64,000 bases of DNA from assembly GCA_036417435.1 (NCBI GenBank), contig CM070913.1, forward strand, positions 92,247,373 through 92,311,372, given 5' to 3'. Of the stretch, positions 50,001-62,600 are shown piece by piece. The notes beneath the pieces were generated by a model. The model saw only the letters and a list, made by a program, of their open reading frames with translations, did no database searches and was not told where the DNA came from. The DNA is from Inia geoffrensis. Its lineage: Eukaryota > Chordata > Mammalia > Artiodactyla > Iniidae. The position numbers were made by a program, and so were the translations under genes. Each line of letters starts with the position of its first letter. Within the stretch, counting starts at the first letter, position 1.

Positions 50001-53000
50001 GGAACACAGTTCCAACTGCCCACTGGACGTCACTCCCGAGTGGCTCACAGCCCACCACATCAACCCCCCCCCAGTGCCTACTTGCCCCACAGAACCCAAA
50101 ACCAAGCTCAGAACTGGCCCCAGACAACCTGGGGGTGTGTTTCTCTGTCCAGTAGGTGTAGGAGATGGTGGCAACTTGAAAGAGACAGCCTACAGCATCA
50201 GAATGAAAAACTGTGCATCCAGGAACGTGATGAACAGAGTGAAAGGGAAACCTACACAATGGGAGAAAATGCTTGCAAGTCATATATCTAGTAAGGGGTC
50301 ATAAAGGATATAAAAAGAACTTCTACAACTTAACAAAATAAACAACCCAGTTAAAAAGTGGGCGAAGGACTTGAACAGATAATTTCTCAAAAAAAAAAAA
50401 AAAAAAAAAAAGACAGATGGCCGAGTAGCACGTACCAGATGCTCAGCATCACTACTCATTAGGGAAATGTAGATCAAAACCTCAAGATACCACCTCACAT
50501 CCATTAGGATGGCTACTATAAACATAGTCTAATGTTGGTGTAGATATGGAGAAATTGGAACCCTTGTGCACTGTTGGTGGGACTGTGAAACGGTACAGCC
50601 ACTATGGAGGAAACAGTACGGTGGTTCCTCAAAAAATTAAAACTAGAATTACAATATGATATGATCCAACAATTCCACTTCTGACTATTTACCCAGAAGA
50701 ACCGAAAGCAGAACTTTGAAGAGAGAATTGTGTACCTATATTCATAGCAGCATTCTTCACAATAGCCAAAGGATGGAGGCAACCTAGCTGTGCATCAGCG
50801 GGTGAGCGGATAAACAAACTGTGGTGCAGTGGAGTGTTATTCAGCCTTAAGAAAGGAAGGATATTCTGACCTATGCTACAACAGAGACGAACCTTGAGGA
50901 CATTATGCTAAGTGAAGGGTCCTAAGCAGACGTATACTGCATGATTCCACTCACATAGGTCCGGAGAGCAGTCAAAGTCTAGAGACAGAAAGGAGAAGGG
51001 TGGGCGCCAGGGGGAGGGGACAGTGGGGACTCGCTGTTTGATGGGGAGAGAGTTAATCTTGCAAGATGGGAAGAGTTCTGGAGATGGATGGTGGTGACGG
51101 TTGCACGACAGTGTGAGCGTACTTAACACTGTTGAACTGTACACTTATAAGTGATGAAGATGGTAAATTATGTGTATTTCCTCACAATTAAAAATTAAAA
51201 TTAATTTCCTTTTAAAGAGGCAGGTCCAGGTACCCCCCCACCCCCCCCGTCTTCCCGTGCGGTAATCCCTCCTGAGCCCGACAGCCACGTGCCTGGTTGC
51301 CCACCAGCTCCTGCCTAGACCCTGAAGATCCCACCCTCCTGTTTACCCGTGGCCACTTCAACCCTCCTTCCTCAGGCTCCACTGTTAGCTTGTCTTTCTC
51401 CGTTGGTGTTACTTAGGTACTCTTCCTAGGACAGCTTTGCTTTTTGCTGTACGTGTCTCCCTGGTGCTTTCTTCCACGCCAGCGCTTGCAGACAACATGT
51501 ATATATGCAAAGGCGCTGGAACGTCTGTCCAGTCCAGACCTCTCAGTAGGTCCAACAGCCATATTTTCCCTCCAGCACCAGAGGTACGCACCAGACGGAG
51601 TAGCTGGCTCCTGTTGGGGGCTACATTCTATGAAAAGGCACAGCTTTATACACACATCCCCATCAGCACCACGCTCACATCTCAAGAGGCACCTGTGTGA
51701 ACCACGACCAACAGGGGCCTGCGTGTTCGGGCTCCCGGGCTGAGCCCTGCCCTGGGCTCCCCGATACAGCGGCGGAGGGAACTGCCTGTGCTCTTCATTG
51801 TTTTCTCTCTTCTCTTGAGCCTCCCAGCACAGTTCTGCTAAATCACACGTCAAAAGTGCACACGACACGACTTCACTGTCACCGTCCACCGCCACGTACC
51901 CCGGCACAGGACGTGGTCGCTAGAGTCATGCGCCTGCGTGAGGCCCCCCCCCCCCCCCACACACACACACACTGGAGGGGCTCTGTAGCCTCAAGCGCAA
52001 TAGTTTCCAAGCCGTGTTTTCCCCGCTACCGTGTCCTTATTTCTGTGTTCCCAAGGGCACCCGTCGGCTGAGGCACAAGCTGCAGACCCTCCTGGAAGGT
52101 GTCACGGCTACAGATCTGAGCCCTGTGCGGCCTCGAGCCTTTGTCAGCCTCCCCCGTCGCCGTCTCAGTGCCCGTCACCTGGGCCGTTCCATCGCTCGTC
52201 GCCTGGCCTCTTGGGACTAGCACCTCCCTTAAACGGTCCACTTGCGAAGCCCTTGACGGTAATAACATCTCCCCCACTTGCAGACCCTTCACAGTCTCAT
52301 CTCTGCTCCTCCTCGAGCCTCATTTCTACCGCTTTTGTGTTTGAGGCCAGATACGAACCGTGTGAAGACCTTAACACTCGAACAGAACTGGAATCCACTG
52401 GGCTGGGCTGAGCGGCAGAAAACGTTACGGTCCACCCCGGCCCCTTTTTCCCCATGCCCGGTCAGCACGCGGCCCCATCACGCTTGCACACTTCTCCTCC
52501 TGTGCTTCCTTTAATACTTTAGAATGCTACTGTACGGCCTGTTTCCTTCTGACCTATCAAAGTATATGATTTAAGAGTTTGGGTGTTGAAACACTGGGCA
52601 GTGCAAGCACCTGGCTAACACAGCATGAGGGCTAAAGCATTGTGGGGTGCTGGGCGTCTCAAATGAACTGGAGACAAGGCAGGGACTTCACTGGGGATGC
52701 TGTGAGTTGTGGAGGGGAAGAGGCCCAGGTAGACAGCAGAGGCCCCTCTGTCTACACTCTGTTCATTATGGGATGTGGTGGAACCGAGGAGAGACTAGGA
52801 AGACATCACAGGACTAATAGGTCCCATAAAATGGCTGCAAGGTAGCTCTCTTGAGAGCTTTTAAGATTGGACATGATGTCAGACAATGCAAGTGTGGCGA
52901 AATTTAAGATTTTTGGTATTAAGTTAGGTATCCGCGGCTCTTGTTTACCAAATAAGAAATAATAACTGCACTGGGCAGTCTACTCAGCAAATTTAACCAA

Positions 53001-56000
53001 CAAAATAATACTAGAGCCATCTGGTGGAAAGAGAACTAAAACGTGTACATATCAATTTAGATCTGATTCCTACTATCATATAAAATTTAGGTAGGCTGTC
53101 CAAGAAAATAAAGTAGATAAAACAATGTAGGAATGGGAACATGCAGGTCATATTAAAAAAATATGTTTAAATTACCAGAAAATACTATGTCCAGTTTTGT
53201 CTATATGTTTGAAAATCTCAATGAAACGCAAGGCTTTCTAAATATATATAAAGTATTAAAAATTGACTCAATAAGAAGATAATTATTTAAGCAAGTGAAA
53301 ACTTTTGTACAACTGCATCCTAAAAAGACACTGAACCTAAAAGATTTTTAGGCAGGTTGTAATAACCTTCATGTAATTGTAGGACCTTAACTATGTCATT
53401 TCACCTGTTCGGAGCATGAAAAATACTGGAAGCTTACCAGTTCATTCATAATTCTAGCATAATCCTGATACCAAAAGCCACAAAAAAAGATACTCCAATA
53501 AATATAAATCAATAAAATTTCTGGAATATAAATAAAACTTCTGAATAAAATGTTAGCAAATCAGATCCAGTGCTTTAAAAATAATTGTAAAAAAAAGTAG
53601 TTGTACATCATGGTCAGTAATTTACTGACCAAAAAAAAAATAAGTTCAGCAAACGAAAAACAGGATGCTTAACATGATAAAGACCACCTATCTGTATCGA
53701 TAATCTAGCCTAACACATAACAGTGTAAAGATTAGTGATATTCCTACTAAAATACAGACTGTCAGGGATCCCCCGTCCCTGTCATTCAGAATTGTTTTCA
53801 ATGATGCAATAATAAGACAATAAAAAGAGATGACTGATAAATATTGAAGAAAAGACAAAATGTCATGATTTGGGGAACCCGAGAGAACCAACTGATGACA
53901 ATGGATATAAATGCATTCAGAAAAAAGATTTGTAGGGGAACATAAACACACATGCACATAAATAGGCACACAGTGCATACATACGCATGCACATAAACAT
54001 GCACACACATGCACACACACACATACACATGCACATAAATAGGCACACGATATATACACATACATGCACATGCACATAAATAGGCACACAGTACACACAC
54101 ATGCACACCTACACACATGCATACTCGTGCACACACATAAACACATGCACATAAATGGGCACACAGCACATACACATGCATGCACACAAACATGCACATG
54201 CACACACACATGTGCGTGCACACGCAATATACACGTGCACATACAATTCGTGTACACATGTACATATACATGCACACACATGTACATTGCATACATACAC
54301 ATACACACAGTCATACATACACACATACACATACACACACATTTCCAACATATTTTCTAAATAACCAGTAAAATATATACCAGAAAAAAATCATAATAGC
54401 AAGAACATAAGAATGAACTTTGAAAGATATATAAAAGGATGTGTAAGAAGAAATTCATGAACCTTCTGACAGATGAAAGGGAAAACTTAAAAAATGTCAG
54501 ACATACCATGTGTCCAAATCAGAAGACAATATTATGTCAAGTTCCCCCCAGTTTAACCTAAAAACTAAATGCACCTCTAAACAAAATACTATGGGTTTGT
54601 TGTAGGGCAGGCTCTTTACAAAAACAGTTCCTCCCAAATTTGAAAATGAATTATAAAAATACAATAATTGAGATAGTGTCAAGTAGCACTGAAGTCCAGA
54701 AACACTCTAGGTAGGAATGCAGTTCATAGGAGAAAGATGGGGTCTTTAACCAGCGGAGAAAGGATGGATTATTTAATAAGTGGTGTGGGGACATTAGTTT
54801 CTCTAATTAGAAATCGAAAATAAAGTTAAGCACTTGAGATTTACGTGTGAAAATGAAGCTATAAAAATGAAGAACCAAAATAAGATAATTTCTATCAATC
54901 ACCTTGAAGGACTTTTTTTTTTTTTTTTGAAATAAGCGGGCCTCTCCTGCCGGGGCCCCTCCCGTTGCGGAGCACAGGCTCCGGACGCGCAGGCTCAGCG
55001 GCCACGGCTCACGGGCTCAGCCGCTCCGCGGCACGTGGGATCCTCCCGGGCCGGGGCACGAACCTGCGTCCCCTGCATCGGCAGGCGGACTCCCAACCAC
55101 TGCGCCACCAGGGAAGCCCCTTGAAGGACTTTTTAAGCATGACTCCCAAGGGCAGACAGAATTGACTACAGACACATTTAGAACTTCTGCTTCGTACAAG
55201 AAAAACAAAGCAACAAAACCACACACACACAAAAGGAAAAGTGAAAAAGCAGATAATGAACTAGAAAAAGAACTATTTGCAACATACGGGACAAAGTATT
55301 GAGACAGGCTGGGACATGGGACCTGGGACCCTTTGCTGCAGTGCTTGTACCTGGACAGATGTCATCTCCTCAAGCAACAAAATACAAAGAAACTATAAGG
55401 GACTAAGAATAACCGTGTGCATGCACAGTTGGGGCAAATTATGGACAACAAGGTACAAAAAGACCAAAAAAAAAAAAACCAAAAAACACCCAACTGCCAC
55501 TTCTGAAGAGCTGGGAGCAAAAACAGGGTGTCAGGAGCAAAAGCAGGGCATTGCACATGCCCCCTGCACTCACCACCACCAGAGGGGTGGGCAGACCTCC
55601 TAAGCCACGCCTCCAGCCCGACCCCTGGACCCACGCCTATCCTCACCCCATAGAAGAAAGCAGCTCGCACCCCCTCAGGGAGCGATCAAGAGAATCTGTT
55701 GTTTGTTCTCGCCCCCTCTCCCCCCCCACCCCCCGCTGCAGCAGGGGCCCCAATAAAGCCTTGCCTGAATTTCTTGTCTGGCCTCTGATCAATATCTATT
55801 GATTAAGGGGGCCAAGAACCCTGGTCGGTAATGGTATGAACAGTCTCACTAAAAACTATACTCTTAAAACTCAGAAACTGCGCAGAGAAGAGAGCTTTGA
55901 AAGGCCACATGTGCCTGAGTTTGTAAAATCCCTTTGACCCCAAGAGAAACCTGCCATATCAGTACCTGAGAGTTTCTCAGCTACTTTGATTATTTTAGAA

Positions 56001-56600
56001 AAAGAAAAGAAAAAGGAGGAAGGTTGGACTCTGATGCAAGATGGTGATCCCACTCCCAAGGCAGGGGACAGCGGCGGGTGTCTGGCCGGGCAGGAGCCGC
56101 CAAGATGACCACCTTCTCTTCCTCGGGGATTATCGGGAGACCGGCTCCTCCAGGGGAAGGGGAATGAGAAGGAAGGAGGCTGACGCCGGCGTAGAGCCAG
56201 GACTGCCTCCCACCCCCACCCCCCGAAGCTGGGTCCACAGGGCTGCGCAAAGGAGGTCAGCAGGGAGGCTTTTAGTTAATTCATTATGCTTCCTTGTGTT
56301 TCTTCCTTTTCCTATTTGAAAATGTATTTATTACCTACGCCGTAAGTAATCCAGAGCATTAAACTGTTTGGTAAAGGTCTGGATGGAGGAAATTTTAAGT
56401 GTAAACGTGTGAATACCCTTCCTTTGCTGACAGCTTGTATACGTCGAAAATACCCCTATTAGAAAAGAAGGAACCGTGAAGATTACACGACTGCCGTCCT
56501 ATAGTATATGTCCTCAGGAAGGGAGACAAGCAAATTAGCCAACCCGTCAGCAAGCCATACAGAGTTCATACACGATTTCAGGGGAAGGAAGAGACAAGCG

Positions 56601-56653
<53 letters not shown>

Positions 56654-59600
56654 TGGATACTTCAAAACTTACATAATAAAATCCATCTTCATCAATTTCA
56701 CCAAAAACAGTAATAATATCTCCAGTGCAAAATGTAAGTTCAGCCTGTAGAGATAGAACATAAAGTTAAAAGTGTTCTCCTGGAGACAGAAGTTGCTTTA
56801 AACAAACAAACAAAAAGTTCTTCATGATTTCTGGTATGATTTCTCTTTCTTTCTTATTATTTTGGTATGAACCTATTCTTTCAGTCAAATGAGGAGGAAA
56901 GGTATAACTCTGAAGAATGCCTCTTAGAAAGTAAGGATATATCATGACGACTCCAGCCTCCAAGAAAAGGGCTGCGGGGCTCTGATCCTCGGCCAGAATT
57001 CAACGTCGTCCCCACGTTCTGCTGGCGGCACGTCTTTAGAACCAGTCAAACAGTCAACTTAAAAAACCCGGAGCCTCAAGGAGATGTTCTCTGCAGTGTA
57101 GGGACCATTGCACAAACAGCCTTTCACTGAGTGTAAAAAAAAAAAATCTGTAATTAAATGTGTTTACTACGTGTCTACTCTATGCCAGGCTCCAGGCTAG
57201 AGGTGGGTGCATAGAATCCAGCAGAGGATATCAGAAAAAAATTGCATTTTTACCTCTAGACGTGAAAAGAGGGACTAAAGTTCATACCTAAGAGCCATGA
57301 GGCATCATACGCACATCAAGCCTGTACAGAAATTTGAACATACCTGAGGTCTGAATCTGAGCCACGAGCTGCTCGCCCGTCAGGTGAAACAGAAACACCA
57401 AGGACCAGGGATTGGTACACGTCTTGTCATCTAAGAAAGCGGCCCCACAGACTGGAAACCTAATCTTTCATTTCTGAAGGCAAATCCTCTTCAGTTTTCA
57501 CAAGATTCCCAGGACCCCAAAACTACGTGCACAGAGAACAGCAATCCTTTCTTCTCTATCTTACTTGAATGTGTGTGTGGCGGCCATGAGGGTCAGTGGC
57601 CACATGCAGGGGGCTTTGCTTTCTCTCTCCAGGACGACCCATCACCACCAGGTGTGGGTCACAGGGCTTGCCCGGCGCTGGTCCAGGGAAAGCCTACGTC
57701 AGTGGCTGCCATGTCCTGAGCGTGTCACCAGGCTCACGACCTCTCTCCTGCCTGCCTGGGTCCCTATTTACTGGTCGGGTAGCCCTGCCCTCGGACGGGT
57801 CCAGAGAAGGCAGGGAGGGAGCAGTGCTGTCGGCAGAGGTGTGGGGCGCTTGGCCGGTACCTCGACATCGATGTTGGGCGAGCTCTCTCTCGGGTCGTAG
57901 TCGTACAGGGCCACCATCCTCCGCGTCGCCACCGAGGGCTGCCTGATGCTCCTTCTGTTTCTCTCTGTTCCCGTCACAGGAGAAGAAGAAAGCCACCATG
58001 AAGTGATTTCAGAGCCGGGTCACAGATGGCCAGTGCGGCCGAGGTGACCACTGGGCACTAGTGCCAGCAAAGCCAGGGCAGCTCCCACCCCTTTCTCCAG
58101 CACATCCGTGAACAAGGGAGACTTAGACTGATTCTCTGCAACAGTCGATCTAAACCGTTTGGGGCGGCACCGGGTGGGTGTGGCATGGGTAGGACCACTG
58201 GGCCAGCTGGAGGTTGGCACCCCGCTCACAGGAAGCCCCGCAAACGCTGGGTCAAAACTGCTGCCCGTGTAGCTGCCGTGAAGCCACAGAATCAAGTCAT
58301 TCTCGCTCAGACCAGAGGCACGGCCACCGGCCTGGCATCAACAGAAGCAAGAGTCCATAGAAAGCAGCGCCCTCTCTACCCATCTCCAGGGTCCCTCCCA
58401 CCGCTTTCTCCTCCAGTGCCCTGCCACTGTGCTTTTAACAGCTGTCCCCGAAACGATGCTACCTGTGGAGAAGGCTCTGGGGAGGCCCCCTCCCCTTGCC
58501 TGTCTGTGATCTGCCATAGACGGAGCCCCAGAGCACTATCCCAGCACACACGGCAGCACAAGCCGGGAGGGAAGAGGAAACCCCATGCAGAGCAGAGGCG
58601 AAAGCTCTGAAAACAGCCGTTTATAAGAAGGGTCAGTGGAGAACCGTGGGATCTGGCCCAGGCTGTCGAACTCCCTGGCAAACCGCTGTTGTTTGGATTT
58701 CTAAATGATATTTCTCCTAGAGAAAGCCGGCATTGAAGCATTTCTTCTAAACACAGCTGCTTTTCACCTACAATTCATTTTTGGAATTCAAAACATAGAA
58801 ATGAAAACTCTCAAACGCACGTGTTTTGAAAGCAACTAACATTAGTTACGTGGCTTTGCAGTGGTTTGTGGAAGGTATAGGGCCTGCAGTGGGTGTGCAA
58901 AATTCAACCCTCAGCTCTTGGTCAAGAATCACTGCTTTCGGGGCTTCCCTGGTGGTGCAGTGGTTGAGAATCTGCCTGCCAAAGCAGGGGACACGGGTTC
59001 AAGCCCTGGTCCGGGAAGGTCCCACATGCCGCGGAGCAACTGGGCCCGTGCACCACAACTACTGAACCTGCGCGTCTGGAGCCTGTGCTCCGCAACAAGA
59101 GAGGCCGCGATAGTGAGAGGCCCGCGCACCGCGATGAAGAGTGGCCCCCGCTCGCCACAACTGGAGAAAGCCCTCGCACAGAAACGAAGACCCAACACAG
59201 CCAAAAATAAATAAATAAATTAAAAAAAAAACACAGAAGAATCACTGTTTTCATTTAAAATAAACAAGCACACCTTTGCAGGACCTGCAGGACATATGTT
59301 TCCTTGAAGCAAAGTATAGTGGTAACCAGAGGTCAAGTACAGTGCTGCTAAATATTGCTAATTTCACCGGGGATGTTTTCTGCAGGGATGAATTTCTGAA
59401 GGGGGCAATAACAATACACATGTTCTGTACTGAGATGTAGTTTACATACAATACGATTCACTCTTTCTAGTGCCCACTTCAGCAAGTTTTGATAAGCTCA
59501 CACGGTCTTATAACCACCACAGCCATCAAGATATTGAAGCTCCGTCACCCCCCAAAATTCCTTTATGCCCCCTTGTTGTCACCTCCAGCCTGGGTAACCA

Positions 59601-62600
59601 CTGGCCTGTTTTCTGTCCCAATAGTTTCGCCTTTTTCAGAATATCGTTTAAATGTCATCACACAGATGTAGCTTTTGGAGACTGGCTTCTTTCCTTTGGA
59701 CAACGCATCTGAGATCCATTCATGTTACTGCACGGATCAATAGTTTGTTCTACTTTTATCGGTGAGTAGTATCCCATTGTATGGATGCACCATAGTTATT
59801 TTATCCATTTACCAGCTGGAAGACATTTGAGTTGTTTCCCCTTATCAGTGATTATTAGTCAAAGCCCCATAAATACTCATGTACAGCCTTTGGTGCGAAC
59901 ATGTTTTCATGCCTCTTGGGTAAGTATACAGGAGTGGATAGGACTGGATTGTAAGTGTAGGTTTAACTTTAGAGGAACCCATACCTGTTTTGCAAAGTGG
60001 TTGTAGCATCTTACACTCCAGTGAAACCGAGCAGAACCCTACAGGGCCTTCCTGGGGACAGACCCCCACCCCCTGCCACACGGTGTCCCCTGCCTCTTGT
60101 TTGTAGAAAAGCTTTAGCCTCCTAGGCCTTCCCCAAGTTCCAAAGAGCAAATGTAATCAGAAATGTGAGAAAATGTGGAAACAAGGGCAAAAGGTCAAGC
60201 AACACAAAATAACAATAGTTTAGCCAGAAAACAATATCAAGGATCCTTAGTTCCTCCTCAAGGGCTATAGGTACTATTCTGAGAGCTGTTTTACAGATAC
60301 TAAAACCTCCACCAGGTGGACGTAGTTAACCGCCGACCACCAGCGCATAGACCCCAGGCCGGAGGGAACCAGAAGATTGATGATGTTGATTCCCAATTAC
60401 CTCACCACCAACCAATCAGAAGAAGGTCCACAAGCTGACCAGGCCCCCTGCAGCCCCCTCCCTCACCTTGCTTTAGAGACCCTTCCCTGAAAGCCACTGG
60501 GAGTCTGGTTCATTTGAGCATGAGTTGGCTTGGCGCCTGCAATAAATGCTGTGCTTTCCTTCACCACAGCCTGATGTCAATAAATTGTCTTTGCTGCACA
60601 CAAGGTGAGTGGACCCAAGTCTGGTTCAGTAACACTGCAAGCAGAGGAGAGTTCCGGTTGCTCCACACTTGCCAACACTTGGTATGAGCAGTCTTTTTCA
60701 TTTTAGCCATTCTAGTGGGTGTGTATTGGTTTCTCATCATGGCTTTATTCACTAATGGTGTTAAGCATTTTCCCACATGTTTATTTACCATCTGAATATC
60801 TTCTTTGGTAAGGGATCTCTTCAGATCTTTTGTCAACGTTTTTACTGGGCTATTTTTTTATTTGTTAATTGATGGTTTTATTTATTTTTTATGATAATTT
60901 TTTTAAAATTTTTATTGGAGTATAGTTGATTTACAACGTTGCATTATTTTCATGTGTACAGCAAAGTGAATCAGTTAGACATATACATATATCCACTCTT
61001 TTTTTTTTTGTTTAGATTCTTTTCCCATATAGGCCATTACAGAGAACTGAGTAGAGTTCCCTGTGCTATACAGCAGGTTCTTATTAGTTATCTATTTTAT
61101 ATATAGTAGTGTGTATATGTCAATCCCAATCTCCCAATTTATCCCTCTCTCCCCATCCCCTGGTGACCATACGTTTGTTTTCTACGTCCGTAACTCAACT
61201 TCTGTTTATTGGGAGGGTTTTTTATTGTCAAGTTTTGAAAGTTTTTTCTGTATTCTAAATATAAATCCCTTTCTGCCGAGTTACCTGCAAGTATTTTCTG
61301 CCAGCTTGTGGCTTCTCTTTTCATCCTCTTAATGGTGTCTTTCTAAGCAGAGAAGCATTTGATTTTGATGACGTCTAACACAATTTTTAAAATATATCAT
61401 ATCAAAGAAATTGTTGCCCTATCATCACAGTTTTTCTCCTATGTTTTCTTCTAGAAGTTTTATAGTCTTTGTTTTCACATTTAAGACAGTGTTCCATCTT
61501 GAGTTAAGTTTTTTAATATGGTGAGACTATGGCTTGAGATTGATTTTTGGCCTGTGGATGTCCAATAATTCCAGCACCTATTGTTGAATAGACTCTCCTT
61601 TCTCCACTGAACTGCGTTTTTACCTTTGTTGAAAATCAACTGGCCGTGTATGTGTTGATCTGTTTCTGGGCTCCATTCTGTTCTGTTGATCTGTGTGTCT
61701 GCCGTTCTCCAATACCACATGGTCTTGATCAGTTTGCCTTTATAGTGAGTCTTAGAGTCAAGTTACGTTGAGTCTCCCGCTTCTGTTCTTCTAAAAAATT
61801 GTTTCAGCGATTTTAGTTCCTTTGACTTTTCATATGCATGAAGGATTTAGCTTATGGATTCTACAAAAACCTTTGCGCAGACCTTCACTGCAGCTGCGAT
61901 GAAATCTACAGGGCAGTTTGGGGATATCTGACATCTTACTATCTTAGCAGTATTAAGTCTACGGGCATTCTGTCTCTATCCACTCAGGGACTCTTTGATT
62001 TCTTTCATCAGTGTTTTATAGTTTTCAGCATACAGATCCTGCACATATTTTGTTAGATTTAACTGTAAGTATTTCACATCTGCATTGTGTTATTGTTAAG
62101 TGGTATTACTTTTTAAATTTAAATCTCAAATTTTTCATTGCTAGCCTATGGAAATGCCACTGCTTTTGTATCCATCGGCCTTGCTAATCTCACTTGTGAG
62201 TTCTAGGAGCTTTATTTATAGATATGTGAGATTTTTAAAGTAAATTTTCATGTCACCTTTTCATTCTGTGTACCGCTGCTTGCTGGCTCTCCCCGTACCA
62301 CACGCTCTGCATGATGCTGGAAGGAAGAGGTGAGGGCAGACATCGCAGCCTTACTCCCAGTCTTGGGAGGAAAGCACTCGGTCTTTCACCATGACGAAGG
62401 CTATTTCCTAATAATAGAGGGGCAAGCAGATATCTCAGCTTGGTTCCCTCAACTAGTCACATTTAGAAAACTAGAATGGAATAAAAAGACATTTAATCTA
62501 ACTGATCACGTAAATCAAGTTTCTGTTTTTTAGCAGATCACTCCTAGGCTCCCTGGGTCTGTGGTGCACAGAGCCCACTCCCTCTATGAACACTCACCGT

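Larger units (their letters stand above)
53200..55290 (+). mobile_element. Decayed L1 ORF2, sense, broken by later repeats
   Basis: AT-rich sequence such as 'aataaatataaatcaataaaatttctggaatataaat', 'cattcataattctagcataatcctgataccaaaagcc' and 'aaaactaaatgcacctctaaac' follows L1 ORF2. Interrupted by the CA-rich array (53938-54345) and a SINE (54911-55118). Confidence 0.55.
49388..56672 (-). other. RIMBP2 7.3-kb intron: contents
   Basis: Contains sense L1 relics (about 50180-51200 and 53200-55290), a CA-rich array, a CHR SINE, a solo LTR, a C15(AC)7 tract and the (TA)24 tract. 51200-53200 and 55840-56600 show nothing else I recognise. Confidence 0.5.
59405..62235 (-). mobile_element. Old L1, antisense, split by an LTR and a younger L1
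   Basis: From the 3' UTR ('gatgtagtttacatacaatacg') through ORF2 ('gttccggttgctccacacttgcc', 'gcattttcccacatgtttatt', 'ggcctgtggatgtcc', 'gatctgtttctgggctcc') with stops throughout. Interrupted at 60022-60634 and about 60895-61200. Confidence 0.75.

Noticed and set aside
49705..50291. Overlapping open frames of 192 and 172 codons on opposite strands
   Set aside because: They overlap an L1/hAT-like intronic region of RIMBP2, lack splice or domain evidence and show no known motif.
53688..54338. 216-codon open frame on the - strand rich in Cys, Met and Val
   Set aside because: It runs through the CA-rich array; the composition is dictated by the repeat and no domain is visible.
55300..60634. 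Possible intact endogenous retrovirus between the two LTRs
   Set aside because: The two LTRs differ in sequence and no gag, pol or env-like reading frames lie between them; SINE, L1 and RIMBP2 exons do.
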